DNA of 25,047 nt from an uncultured Bacilli bacterium (GTDB lineage Bacteria > Bacillota_I > Bacilli_A > RF39 > UBA660). The notes below the pieces were generated by a model. It did no database searches. It was given only the letters and a program-made list of their open reading frames with translations, and was not told the DNA's origin. Position numbers and translations under genes: made by a program. Location: contig CAJUNF010000022.1 of NCBI GenBank assembly GCA_910587775.1, positions 1 through 25,047 of the forward strand. Direction: 5' to 3'. Positions 1 to 8,755 of the stretch are shown one piece after another (positions within the stretch are counted from its first letter, which is position 1; each line of letters begins with the position of its first letter).

Positions 1-19
1 TATACTACAAAATTTTAAA

Positions 20-52
20 ATAAAAAAGAGTATTGAGCTTTGTCAACACTCT
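20..52 (-). terminator. Intrinsic terminator after the MATE fusion gene
   Basis: Read on the minus strand, a 10-bp stem (positions 52-43 with 36-27, one G-U pair) closes a 6-nt loop and is followed directly by a run of T. It lies about 25 nt past the stop codon at 76. A second small inverted repeat (55-62 with 70-77, loop of seven T on the plus strand) overlaps the stop codon itself. Confidence 0.8.
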
Positions 53-75
53 GAAGAATTCCTTTTTTTGGAATT

Positions 76-2049
76 CTAATTCATATGATCTATAAAATTT
101 TTAATCTGTTCTGCTGTTTTCATAACTCCAAATTGATCAACATGAATACATAAATCATAATTACTAAAATCTTTCCACTTTCGGTTTGTATAATACTCAT
201 AATGTTTTGCACGCTTTTTAGATACATCATTAATATGTTTCAAAGCCTTATTTTTATCAATATGATAATATTTGATTGCTCTATGTTCTTTTGATTTTTC
301 ATCACTATATAAGAATACTTTTAAAACATTTGCATCATTTTTCAAAATGTAATCAGCACATCTTCCAACTATAACACAAGAAGACTTTGCTAAGTTTTTA
401 ATAACTTTACTTTCTGCAATAAACAAACGATCATCATTATTATTTTCAAACTTCATAGAACTATTTTTTTCATCAATTTGTTCAATATACTCTTTAGATA
501 GACCTGATTCTTTAGCACTAAGAGAAATAAGTTCTTTATCATAAAATGGTATCCCTAAATGATTCGCAAGAATTTCACCAACATAACGTCCACCACTACC
601 ATATTCACGAGAAATAGTAACAACTATTTTTTTGCCCTGATAATTAGATGCTGGTGTATCTTTAATACTTAATGAAGAACTCTTTTCATCTGTTAATTTA
701 ACATACTCTGATCTAAAAATAAAAGCACATATAATAAAACATAAAACATCTGAAATTGGCGAAGCATATAAAACACCATAAATTCCTTTATCAAAACCAT
801 ACGCTAAAATACAAGCAATTGGAATAAATAAAATAATCTGACGAATAAATGTTACAAGCGTTGCTTTTAAAACATTTCCAAGAGATTGCACAACCACACT
901 TGTAGTCATCTCAAGAGCATTTAAAGCCATAAGCATCAAAAAGGAACGACAAGTAAGAACTGCAAATTCCATAAATAACTCATATCCTGGATCACTTGTA
1001 GAAATAAAAAGCTGAATCAACTGTTCTGGGAATATAAGAAATATCAAATTAAACAAAATTCCTAAACTAAAGTTAACTACCAAAACTTTTTTTAGAGTTG
1101 TTCTAACACGTTCTTTATTACCAGCACCATAATTAAAACCAATGATTGGCTGTGCTCCTATTGCAATTCCTAAAACAGAGGAAATATATAGACTATTTAC
1201 TTTTGAAATAATTCCATAAACACTAAGAGGAGTATCAGCACCAAATTTAGTAAGTGCTCCAAGACTTGTAAGCATATTATTCATAAAAACAAATAATACT
1301 AAAACAATCATTTGTGTAATAAAACTTGATAATCCAAGACTTAATACCCGCCATATGGAAGCATTTGGTTTAAAGTCTTTTCTTTTTAAACGAACTGATT
1401 TAATTTTTGGAATATAAAGAAGTGCCATCAAAAAAGAAATAAACTGCCCTATAATTGTTGCAAGTGCTCCTCCTTCTACTCCCATATTAAATCCAAAAAT
1501 AAAAATCGGATCTAACACGATATTAACAAGTGCTCCTACTATTAACATAATCATCGAATACTTCGGAGATCCATCTGCTCTTATAATACTCGATAAAGCA
1601 GTATAAATAATGACAAATGGTGCTCCTATTGCGATAATCTTCCCATAAGAAAGTGCATAAGGATAAACGGTTTCTGTACTACCAAAAACATGAAGCAAAG
1701 TTGGTAAACAAACATAAGATAAAATCCCAATAACAATGGCTACAATAACAGAAACGGTAATGGAACTTCCAAGCATACGAACTGCTTCCTCTTTTTTTCC
1801 TTCTCCCAATCGAAGAGATAAATTTGCACTAGTACCATTTCCTATTAAAGATGCAACAGCTCCAAAAATAAGCACAAGTGGAAAAATAACATTTGTTGCT
1901 GCATTTCCAACTGTACCAACACCTTTTCCAATAAAAATTTGATCAACAATATTATAAATAGAGTTGATAAGCATACTAATTACACACGGAATAGCAAAAG
2001 ATAATAATAACTGATTAATAGAATCTTTTCCTAAATCTAACTTTTTCAT
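76..2049 (-). CDS. MATE-family efflux transporter fused to a cytidylate-kinase-like domain
   Basis: This 657-residue protein has two parts. Residues 1 to about 460 form a polytopic membrane protein of the MATE (multi-antimicrobial extrusion) family: many hydrophobic helices, the early signature SMLINSIYNIVDQIFIGKG, and the two-fold repeat seen in cation-coupled drug or metabolite exporters. Residues about 474-657 resemble the cytidylate-kinase-like family, starting with VVTISREYGSGGRYVGEIL (a P-loop-like glycine-rich segment) and containing VIVGRCADYIL. The soluble domain would face the cytoplasm. The start at 2049 is chosen because GGAGG lies 9 nt upstream; an in-frame GTG-type extension of 13 residues has no such site. 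Known MATE proteins are about 450 residues, so the C-terminal part is an addition. The transporter's substrate and the domain's phosphoacceptor cannot be read from sequence. A terminator follows. Confidence 0.9.
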   Translation of the reverse strand: MKKLDLGKDSINQLLLSFAIPCVISMLINSIYNIVDQIFIGKGVGTVGNAATNVIFPLVLIFGAVASLIGNGTSANLSLRLGEGKKEEAVRMLGSSITVSVIVAIVIGILSYVCLPTLLHVFGSTETVYPYALSYGKIIAIGAPFVIIYTALSSIIRADGSPKYSMIMLIVGALVNIVLDPIFIFGFNMGVEGGALATIIGQFISFLMALLYIPKIKSVRLKRKDFKPNASIWRVLSLGLSSFITQMIVLVLFVFMNNMLTSLGALTKFGADTPLSVYGIISKVNSLYISSVLGIAIGAQPIIGFNYGAGNKERVRTTLKKVLVVNFSLGILFNLIFLIFPEQLIQLFISTSDPGYELFMEFAVLTCRSFLMLMALNALEMTTSVVVQSLGNVLKATLVTFIRQIILFIPIACILAYGFDKGIYGVLYASPISDVLCFIICAFIFRSEYVKLTDEKSSSLSIKDTPASNYQGKKIVVTISREYGSGGRYVGEILANHLGIPFYDKELISLSAKESGLSKEYIEQIDEKNSSMKFENNNDDRLFIAESKVIKNLAKSSCVIVGRCADYILKNDANVLKVFLYSDEKSKEHRAIKYYHIDKNKALKHINDVSKKRAKHYEYYTNRKWKDFSNYDLCIHVDQFGVMKTAEQIKNFIDHMN

Positions 2050-2078
2050 ATAAACACTACCTCCAAAAAGCCGAATTA

Positions 2079-2107
2079 ATGTTCTCACAATTAAAAATAA
2101 AAGTCAA
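2079..2107 (-). promoter_or_regulatory. Possible weak promoter for the MATE fusion gene
   Basis: A TTGACT box (2107-2102) lies 17 nt before GAACAT (2084-2079), 30 nt upstream of the ATG at 2049. The -35 is good (5/6) but the -10 is poor (3/6), so this is tentative. It sits just after the terminator of the upstream surface-protein gene, where a new promoter would be expected. Confidence 0.3.
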
Positions 2108-2131
2108 ACAAAAAAAGCATTTGTAAATGCT
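2104..2131 (-). terminator. Intrinsic terminator after the surface-protein gene
   Basis: On the minus strand AGCATTT pairs with AAATGCT (2131-2116), followed by a run of seven T. The hairpin starts a few bases past the TAA at 2136-2138. Confidence 0.7.
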
Positions 2132-2135
2132 CTTT

Positions 2136-5100
2136 TTATAATTTAAATTTCTTTTTAACAAAATATCCTATTGCTCCTATTAGAACAACAATACCACTTG
2201 CTATAATCCAAAGAAAATTTTTCTTAGATGCAACTGTATTATCAGATTTTTGTTCTTGCTTTTCTTGATATGAAATTACATATTTTCCTAATCCCTTAGT
2301 AAATATCTCAATCTCCTCATCATATAATACATAATCTAACTTAACTAACTTTTGGTTAATAAGTTCATAAACCCCTAAAAATTCTTTTTCTTTATTACGT
2401 TTTATACGAATACGAATCAAATCATTTGTTTGAACATTCATTCTTTGATCATCTTGATTCATCATATAAATATCAAAATATTCACTTATTTTTCCAACCA
2501 TATCTTTTAATTCACTAGAAATTTCAAAATGTCCAGTATGTATTGTCGCACCTTCTACTAAAGCTTCTTTTGGAATCTCAATTTTTATATCCTCAGTCTT
2601 ATACTCTTCTTTATTATTATTTTTATCTGGATCAACTTCTTCATGATTAGAATCATCTGGATTATTTGGTGGATTTACACCTGGTTTATTTCCTTGATTT
2701 GAATCATTTGGTTTATTAGTTCCTCCATTTGGAGTACTTGGTCGATCTGTATTTCCAGGATTCTCTGGTTTATTATCACCTGGATTAGATGGCTTATTGT
2801 CATCTGGATTCTCTGGTTTATTATCATCCGGATTAGATGGCTTATTGTCATCTGGATTCTCTGGTTTATTGTCATCCGGATTAGATGGCTTATTATCATC
2901 TGGATCAGTTGGCTTTTCATTATCTTCTTCTGTTTCAATAGACAAAATAATTGCCGTAAGTTTACCTTCATTTCCTACTTTATCATAGAAAATGATATCA
3001 TAACTACCAACTTCCGTAAAAATATATATTCCATTACCCTCTTTAAATGTTATTTCTTCACTAGGATTAACAACAGAAACAACAACTTTTCCAGGAAAAA
3101 TATCATATTTTAATTCTGCAGTTGGAGGAGTCTTATCAATCCAATCAACTGTAACTGGAATAATTCCATCATGATTATTTTCATCACGATATTGGAAATT
3201 AAATGTACCACTTTCTGTAAATGTATATTCTTTATTAGAATTATTATTAAAGATTCGATATCCTTCTTCTAATTCTAAAGTAACTGTAACATCCCCATTT
3301 GTTAAATCTTTCGTTGAATAATGAATTTCATATGTTGGTACCTTAGCAATCCAATTTACTTTTGCAGTAGCAGAACCCTTATTTCCAGCTCTATCCACAA
3401 ACTCAAACGTAAATTCTCCATTATTTGTAAAAGTATAAGTATCACTTCCACCATTATTCGTAATAGTTACTTCTTCACTTGGTTTTAATGTAGCAACAAC
3501 TTCTTTATCTGTTAAATGAGTCGTACTATATTCAAAATCTGCAACTGGATCTTCTGTATCAATCCAATCTACAGAAATTACCTTTGTTCCAATATTCCCA
3601 AGCTCATCTTGGAATCTTAACTCAACACTATTATTTTCTAAGAAAGTGATTGTTTTACTTCCATCTACTGGATTTGTTGCAAGTTCAACATCTTTAGATA
3701 AAATTGTAATATTTGGTTTATCAAATGTAATTGTTGCAACTACATTTTCATTTGTAATATTTGTAGTATTAAATTGCACAATTGCTTTTGGTGAAGTCTT
3801 ATCAATCCAGTCTACTCTCGCAGTAGCAGAACCCTTATGCCCATTATTATCAACAAATTCAAAGGTAAACTCTCCATTTTCTGTAAATGTATAAGTTGTT
3901 TTTCCACCATTATTAGTTACAGTAATAGGTCTATTTTCATCAACTAATTCAGCCACTACATCTTTATTTGTCTTCTTAACAATATTATAATTCACTTCTG
4001 CAGTAGGTACTATACTTGCAGATGGATTTTCATATAAGTTGATAACTGCAATAGAGAAATAATGTTGCAATCCATGTTCCCAAACCGCAGAACAATTCAC
4101 CTTTACATATTTAGCCTCTGCTGGATAATCAAGCACTATTTTTTTAATATTTGCATTATTTGCTAAATTCTTGGCTTGTCCAGCTAAAGTCCAATTTGTT
4201 CCATCCATACTTACATAAATTTCTAAATTTCTTGCTTTACCTGTTGGATAATTTCCCAAAGAAGTTGCTTTCGCATCTGGTGCATAATCAATTTCTGAAA
4301 TAAATCTTGGTTTAGATAGCTCAATAATTGCATACGTATTTTTATAACTTTGACCAGTCATAAAATTAAAACTAGGTCCATGCCATGAAGTATTAAAATC
4401 ACCATCAAGAATATTATCCTTATTTCCACCACTTGTTCCTGAAACGGAAGTAACTTTTAAAGTATCTCTTGGAATATAACGATTTGTATCTGATGAAACA
4501 TTTGTAGTGAATGTGAAATATACTGGTTCACTCATCGTATAGATGCCATTTGCAAGCACTCTAATATAAACACGTACATCCCCTCTAAAAGTTGGATTTG
4601 TGTCTGCAAAAGAACTCCACTCTCCATTTAAATCTGTGGTCCATTCCATTAAATCAGTAGCACCATTTACTCGGTTTTCTAAATCATCAATCGAAACGAC
4701 TCCTGATGGAAAAACTCCTTTTTGAATATCTATTTTATAAATATTTGCTTCTGTCATTGGTACCCCAGTAATATGAATTTTAATATCATTTTCTGCTGTG
4801 ATACTTGCAAGTTCTTCTTTGGATAATTGTACTGAATGTTCATAACATTCCTTCCAAGTTTTACCACCATCAATACTATAAGTCCAAGTTACTTGTGCAC
4901 TTTGTAATTGCTTTGATAAAACAATTTTTCCAGCATTTGCTCCATCAAATGAGAACGTTGCTACTCTAGAATCTACTACTCCTAAAATCGCATTTGCAAT
5001 AACGGGAACTTCTTTATGATAAATGGTATTAGATGCAGTAGCTTTCGTTGCTTTTCTTAACGTTTCATCTTGTAACATCATTAATCGACTACGATATCCA

Positions 5101-7037
5101 GCTGAAGAAATCTTAGAACCAATTCTTCTAGTTAAATCATACATAGGTAATGGATGATATGTATAAACCTCAGCAATCTCTTCTGCTAAAGCAATGAAAT
5201 CTTCATCTTTTTTCGTACTATCAGTAATATATAAATCTACTAAACCAATCCAAGCATCTAAATTAATAATTTCTTCTTTTAAAGCATCACGATATAATTG
5301 CTCTAATTTTTTACGGTCATTTTTATAAACATCTTGTAACAATAAAATTAATTCTGCTTTTTCATACTTATCATATTCATTTTGAGCATCTTGAGAAAGC
5401 AGTAAATAAGAACCTGATTGAATTCCACCACTATTAGTTGCATATTTGGTTCCCCAACCATTAATTCCACTTCCCGTTGTATTAGCCCATCCAGTAGTAA
5501 CTACACTGTTTGCAAGTTGCCATGCATATTTTCCTCCACCAGCATTATATAAGTAAACATATGCTGCATGTCCTGGTTGTCCAACTACACGAGCAGGATA
5601 TCCCCAAACTCCATATAAGTTTGCAGCAGTTTTTGATAAACCTCCACAAACAGCTCCTTCTTCAAAAACAATCCATAATTTAGGTTTACCAGATTGATAA
5701 GTAATATTATATTTTTTTAAATTATATTTTTGATCCCATTTCATATAATTTTCTTGTAAATAATATTGAGGTCTATAATAACTATAACCTAAAGTATAAC
5801 GAATATATTTATATGGATTAAATCGATCTGCCGTAGTGGAATATTTCGTAGAATAATCATGAAGCCAAAGAATTTCTTCATCATCAATGTTAGTAATCAT
5901 AACTCCACGCATTTCATCAATAGTATAATTTTCAAACATAGAAGCATCTAATTGTCCATTTAAATGCATTTGCTTATAAATTTGATAACGAACTACTGCA
6001 TTAGAATATTGCCTTCCATCAATCCATAATCCTACATTTGCAGAATGTGTCAAAGATAAAGATAGCATCATTTTCAAATATAAATCTTTATATTTTGTTC
6101 CCAAAGAAGTTACATTTTCATTTGCTAAATCTTCTTTATAAGTATGATATAAATCACTTAATACCTGTAAAGCCCTTTCATAACTTCCATTTGGTCTTCC
6201 ACCTATGGTCCACAAACGAAGTGCTTCCTCATTATAAATAAACCACTCTAAAGTTTCTTTATTTTTAGGATCTTTATCCACAAAAGATTGTAATTGATAT
6301 TGTCCTACACGGTTAATAAAGTTACGTTGCAAAAGCATTAATTTTAAATCATCTGCTACTACACCACTTGTATATTTCGTTTTAATAACTTTATCAAATT
6401 CCTCTACTGGAACCATAATATTGTCATTATAACCTTCTTTGATTAATTTAGTATCTGCCCAAACTGCATGGTCAGAAGCATTCGATCCATTATCATTTGC
6501 ATACAAACGAATATAATTAACATCTTTAATATCTATTTTTACAAAACCCGCATTATTTGGACCCTTTAAAGCTGCAGGATTCTCTTCCGTTCTTAAAGTC
6601 CACTCTTTTCCATCAACTGATGTATAAACATAAAACTTAACACCATTTCCATTGTTAGATGCACTCGTATTAAGTCCGTAATATGTAGTAAAATACGCAT
6701 AATCTTTATATGCACTAATATCATATTCGATACTAGATGTTGCATGAGCCCAAATACCCTTTTTAAAAACTGTAGAAGACCCGTTTAAAACAAGAGTTAA
6801 TGGCGTATTACTTTGCGTTTTATCAAAAGAAATATTACCCCAACCTACTTGAGCTTTACTATAAGAAATATCAGACAAAAACAAAACTTGGTTTTCTACA
6901 TCGCCACGATCTAGTAAAATATCATCTTGTAACTGTGCAAAACTAAATCCAAAATTAATACATACTCCAATAACTGCCATTAATAAACAAACAGAACAAA
7001 GAATCAATATATTCTTTTTTTCTAGATACTTACTCAT
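2136..7037 (-). CDS. Giant modular surface protein: NPCBM, transglutaminase-like, F5/8 type C, Ig-like repeats, Pro-rich stalk, membrane anchor
   Basis: A 1633-residue exported protein. An N-terminal hydrophobic segment (about 9-35) acts as signal or anchor. Residues about 45-200 match the NPCBM carbohydrate-binding fold (FKKGIWAHATSSIEYDISAY). About 420-515 looks like a transglutaminase-like core: Cys464 in GAVCGGLSKTAANLYG and His490 in GQPGHAAYVY, with Asn510 (WQLANS) where family members usually have Asp. About 855-1005 is an F5/8 type C (discoidin) module with ILDGDFNTSWHG. About five Ig-like repeats follow (1009-1364), each ending near VDWID plus a T/P-rich linker. Residues 1371-1462 are a stalk of DDNKPSNP/DDNKPENP repeats. 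A C-terminal helix (1609-1629) precedes a KKKFKL tail. No LPXTG motif precedes it, so it is probably membrane-anchored rather than sortase-linked. The start at 7037 has AGAGG 8 nt upstream; a longer GTG start at 7067 has none. Likely role: binding or modifying host or microbial glycoproteins. Confidence 0.85.
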   Translation of the reverse strand: MSKYLEKKNILILCSVCLLMAVIGVCINFGFSFAQLQDDILLDRGDVENQVLFLSDISYSKAQVGWGNISFDKTQSNTPLTLVLNGSSTVFKKGIWAHATSSIEYDISAYKDYAYFTTYYGLNTSASNNGNGVKFYVYTSVDGKEWTLRTEENPAALKGPNNAGFVKIDIKDVNYIRLYANDNGSNASDHAVWADTKLIKEGYNDNIMVPVEEFDKVIKTKYTSGVVADDLKLMLLQRNFINRVGQYQLQSFVDKDPKNKETLEWFIYNEEALRLWTIGGRPNGSYERALQVLSDLYHTYKEDLANENVTSLGTKYKDLYLKMMLSLSLTHSANVGLWIDGRQYSNAVVRYQIYKQMHLNGQLDASMFENYTIDEMRGVMITNIDDEEILWLHDYSTKYSTTADRFNPYKYIRYTLGYSYYRPQYYLQENYMKWDQKYNLKKYNITYQSGKPKLWIVFEEGAVCGGLSKTAANLYGVWGYPARVVGQPGHAAYVYLYNAGGGKYAWQLANSVVTTGWANTTGSGINGWGTKYATNSGGIQSGSYLLLSQDAQNEYDKYEKAELILLLQDVYKNDRKKLEQLYRDALKEEIINLDAWIGLVDLYITDSTKKDEDFIALAEEIAEVYTYHPLPMYDLTRRIGSKISSAGYRSRLMMLQDETLRKATKATASNTIYHKEVPVIANAILGVVDSRVATFSFDGANAGKIVLSKQLQSAQVTWTYSIDGGKTWKECYEHSVQLSKEELASITAENDIKIHITGVPMTEANIYKIDIQKGVFPSGVVSIDDLENRVNGATDLMEWTTDLNGEWSSFADTNPTFRGDVRVYIRVLANGIYTMSEPVYFTFTTNVSSDTNRYIPRDTLKVTSVSGTSGGNKDNILDGDFNTSWHGPSFNFMTGQSYKNTYAIIELSKPRFISEIDYAPDAKATSLGNYPTGKARNLEIYVSMDGTNWTLAGQAKNLANNANIKKIVLDYPAEAKYVKVNCSAVWEHGLQHYFSIAVINLYENPSASIVPTAEVNYNIVKKTNKDVVAELVDENRPITVTNNGGKTTYTFTENGEFTFEFVDNNGHKGSATARVDWIDKTSPKAIVQFNTTNITNENVVATITFDKPNITILSKDVELATNPVDGSKTITFLENNSVELRFQDELGNIGTKVISVDWIDTEDPVADFEYSTTHLTDKEVVATLKPSEEVTITNNGGSDTYTFTNNGEFTFEFVDRAGNKGSATAKVNWIAKVPTYEIHYSTKDLTNGDVTVTLELEEGYRIFNNNSNKEYTFTESGTFNFQYRDENNHDGIIPVTVDWIDKTPPTAELKYDIFPGKVVVSVVNPSEEITFKEGNGIYIFTEVGSYDIIFYDKVGNEGKLTAIILSIETEEDNEKPTDPDDNKPSNPDDNKPENPDDNKPSNPDDNKPENPDDNKPSNPGDNKPENPGNTDRPSTPNGGTNKPNDSNQGNKPGVNPPNNPDDSNHEEVDPDKNNNKEEYKTEDIKIEIPKEALVEGATIHTGHFEISSELKDMVGKISEYFDIYMMNQDDQRMNVQTNDLIRIRIKRNKEKEFLGVYELINQKLVKLDYVLYDEEIEIFTKGLGKYVISYQEKQEQKSDNTVASKKNFLWIIASGIVVLIGAIGYFVKKKFKL
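2758..2925 (-). repeat. 24-bp tandem repeat encoding the Pro/Asn/Asp stalk
   Basis: Seven consecutive 24-bp units (six good, the seventh, 2902-2925, diverged) alternate between two types, giving a 48-bp higher-order period. They encode alternating DDNKPSNP and DDNKPENP on the minus strand. Units are nearly identical in DNA, so expansion or contraction by slippage would keep the reading frame and change only stalk length. Confidence 0.95.
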
Positions 7038-7132
7038 AACTACAACCTCTTTCAAAAAATAACTCACTAAATAGAAAAATTCTCTACTATTATTATCACT
7101 AATTTACTATAAATTAAACCATTTTTCTAGTC

Positions 7133-8065
7133 CTACATATCAACTTTTCTTGCTAATATATAATCTTTCTGATTATCATATGCCAATCTCATACGACTCA
7201 TACTTTGAATTGCTTGAGCTTGAGTAATAGGATAAATACTAAACTGATTTCCATGTCTAGAATGATAATAATATAATGTATCATTTTCTAAATAAACTGA
7301 ATAGATATTAGCAAAAGACCAATTATTACAATCTCCTATATGAAATAATTCAGTAGTCTTTATTTTTGCTCTTTCCTCCGGTGTAAGTAAATGCAAAAGA
7401 AGATAAGACAAACACAAATATTCATTGAGTGGACATCCACAATTGCTATACTTTTTTAGTTCTGACAAAATTACATTCCATTTATAAAGTAAAGTTTGAG
7501 ATAACGAAAAACCACATTCTTTACAATGACGAATCATATTTTGTTTTAATAACATAATGTTATCTTCTTCATAAGATTTATGAATATATTGAATTTTCAA
7601 ATCCATCTGTTTTAATTGGTTAAAAAAATTTAAATGATATGGAAGTTCCATATATTCTTTAGTTTGTAATTTCATTTTAACTCGAGATAAATCTGAAAAC
7701 AATTTTAAAGCACTATCTGCTTTCATTTTTTTATCTTTAATATAGAATTCTGCCCACACATGTATGCTTTGATTATTAAGTTTTTCTGGATATGCATCAA
7801 TTCCTAATAAAATTTTCAACAATTTTATATATATTTCATTGATATGTGAAGTACAAACTACCCAATCATCAGAAATATGTTCTAAATCAAATTTTTTATT
7901 TAATATTTCTTGTTTTAAATCGTTATTTTTTAATAAAATAGAGTACTTAAATCTTGGATCATAAGTAAAAAGCTCACAACAACGAAGATAAAGATATCGT
8001 GATTTTTCTTCTATCGTCCAATCTTGATGTGCCAACTCTGATGACAACATACTAATTAAATTCAT
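7133..8065 (-). CDS. Transglutaminase-like cysteine hydrolase or protease-like protein
   Basis: A 310-residue soluble protein without signal peptide or membrane segment. Residues 71-117 carry the order and spacing of a transglutaminase-like core: Cys71 (WVVCTSH), a helix ending in LLGIDAY, His102 (IHVWAEFYIKD) and Asp117 (MKADSAL). The N-terminal stretch EEKSRYLYLRCCELFTYDPRF precedes this core as in other bacterial members. The last 200 residues are not recognised; they include a CKECGF / NCGCP cysteine cluster that could bind metal. The family includes proteases, amidases and cross-linking enzymes, so the reaction is not assigned. The start at 8065 is supported by a near-consensus promoter at 8097-8125; a longer in-frame reading back to 8143 would begin upstream of that promoter. 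It lies directly upstream of the surface protein, which has its own transglutaminase-like module; a shared process is possible but unproven. Confidence 0.7.
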   Translation of the reverse strand: MNLISMLSSELAHQDWTIEEKSRYLYLRCCELFTYDPRFKYSILLKNNDLKQEILNKKFDLEHISDDWVVCTSHINEIYIKLLKILLGIDAYPEKLNNQSIHVWAEFYIKDKKMKADSALKLFSDLSRVKMKLQTKEYMELPYHLNFFNQLKQMDLKIQYIHKSYEEDNIMLLKQNMIRHCKECGFSLSQTLLYKWNVILSELKKYSNCGCPLNEYLCLSYLLLHLLTPEERAKIKTTELFHIGDCNNWSFANIYSVYLENDTLYYYHSRHGNQFSIYPITQAQAIQSMSRMRLAYDNQKDYILARKVDM

Positions 8066-8075
8066 CTTTTCCAAA

Positions 8076-8086
8076 AACCCCTTTTT
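8076..8086 (-). promoter_or_regulatory. Leader segment AAAAAGGGGTT, candidate sRNA target
   Basis: This 11-nt leader segment lies 11-21 nt upstream of the ATG at 8065, in the Shine-Dalgarno region (AAGGGG). It is the exact complement of the unpaired linker of the small RNA at 16843-16945 (AACCCCTTTTT at 16897-16887). The linker of the other small RNA (14627-14733) can pair with GGGGTTTTTGG here with one bulged U. Pairing would hide the ribosome binding site. Seen: the complementarity. Inferred: regulation. Confidence 0.4.
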
Positions 8087-8096
8087 GATTAAACAA

Positions 8097-8125
8097 ATCA
8101 TACTACAAAAAAGCATTTTTGTCAA
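8097..8125 (-). promoter_or_regulatory. Near-consensus sigma-A promoter of the transglutaminase-like gene
   Basis: TTGACA (8125-8120), a 17-nt spacer and TATGAT (8102-8097, 5/6) form one of the best promoters in the window. Transcription would begin near 8090, giving a leader of about 25 nt that contains AAAAAGGGG and the start codon at 8065. Confidence 0.8.
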
Positions 8126-8182
8126 CTTTGTGTCCAAAGGCACAGAAAAAGATTGATTTAAATTATATTTTATGAATCATTA

Positions 8183-8755
8183 CTAGGAGATCTTAAATAC
8201 ACTTGATATATATTGATGATTTACTTCTTTGAGTATTCTATAATTACCTTTAGGTAATTTCCCATATAACCATTCCCAATCAATAGTAAACGTTATTTCA
8301 TTATTTTGATCAACTAAATAACCAATATCATTAAAGCCATAATGATCAAGGAAAGGTTCTAACTCACACCATTTACCAGCAACTTCTTTTTCTATTTTAT
8401 ACAACTCTCCATAAATATAAGGTTCTTGATTCATATCTCTTATAATAAGAATTGCTCCAGAAGGTGTTATATTAGAAATACGCATACTTACATCTCTTAC
8501 TTCAGTTACTTTAAATACCGATTCATTATCTCTATTCAGTGCACAAGAAAACTTTGTATCCTTCCCTTTTATTTGAGGAAGAGAAAATTCATCACAATAA
8601 TAAGTATCATATAAAATTCCTAAATATACTTTTTCTTCCTCTTTTTTAATAGCAAACATTGGTCGATGAATTGTAAAAATACAGACTAAATCAATAGATA
8701 AAAAGAAAAGAATTCCTCCAAGAACTAAAAGTAGAATTTTAAACCATTTTTTCAT
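8183..8755 (-). CDS. Membrane-anchored protein with a bacterial Ig-like (Big_14-type) domain
   Basis: A 190-residue protein with a KKWFK start and a single hydrophobic helix (about 5-30) that anchors it to the outer face of the membrane; there is no lipobox. Residues about 85-190 have the pattern ISNITPSGAILIIRD..YIYGELYKIEKEVAGKWCELEPF and end in TIDWEWLYGKLPKGNYRILKEV. The dW-xx-YG-L-xG-YRI ending is typical of the small Ig-like domain named Big_14. The start at 8755 is supported by GGAGG and by an ATGA overlap with the stop codon of the upstream glycosylase gene, which implies translational coupling. The broken lipoprotein at 13595-14449 carries the same domain. It is the last gene of a run that begins at 11740. 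Ligand and partner are unknown. Confidence 0.7.
   Translation of the reverse strand: MKKWFKILLLVLGGILFFLSIDLVCIFTIHRPMFAIKKEEEKVYLGILYDTYYCDEFSLPQIKGKDTKFSCALNRDNESVFKVTEVRDVSMRISNITPSGAILIIRDMNQEPYIYGELYKIEKEVAGKWCELEPFLDHYGFNDIGYLVDQNNEITFTIDWEWLYGKLPKGNYRILKEVNHQYISSVFKIS

Noticed and set aside
2136..2250. Sortase sorting signal at the C-terminus of the surface protein
   Set aside because: A membrane helix and basic tail are present, but no LPXTG-like pentapeptide precedes them.
2758..2925. Regularly spaced repeats that might be a CRISPR array
   Set aside because: Units are contiguous with no spacers and keep the reading frame of the surface protein.
2675..2988. Open frames on both strands across the stalk repeats
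   Set aside because: They arise from the repeat itself; the long surface-protein frame with anchor and modules is the real one.
7100..7116. Perfect 7-bp inverted repeat taattta/taaatta between the transglutaminase-like and surface-protein genes
   Set aside because: It is all A/T, has no T run after it, and is expected often by chance; neither a terminator nor an operator can be claimed.
8066..8143. 26-residue N-terminal extension of the transglutaminase-like protein
   Set aside because: It would cover the TTGACA-N17-TATGAT promoter; the ATG at 8065 lies downstream of the predicted transcription start.
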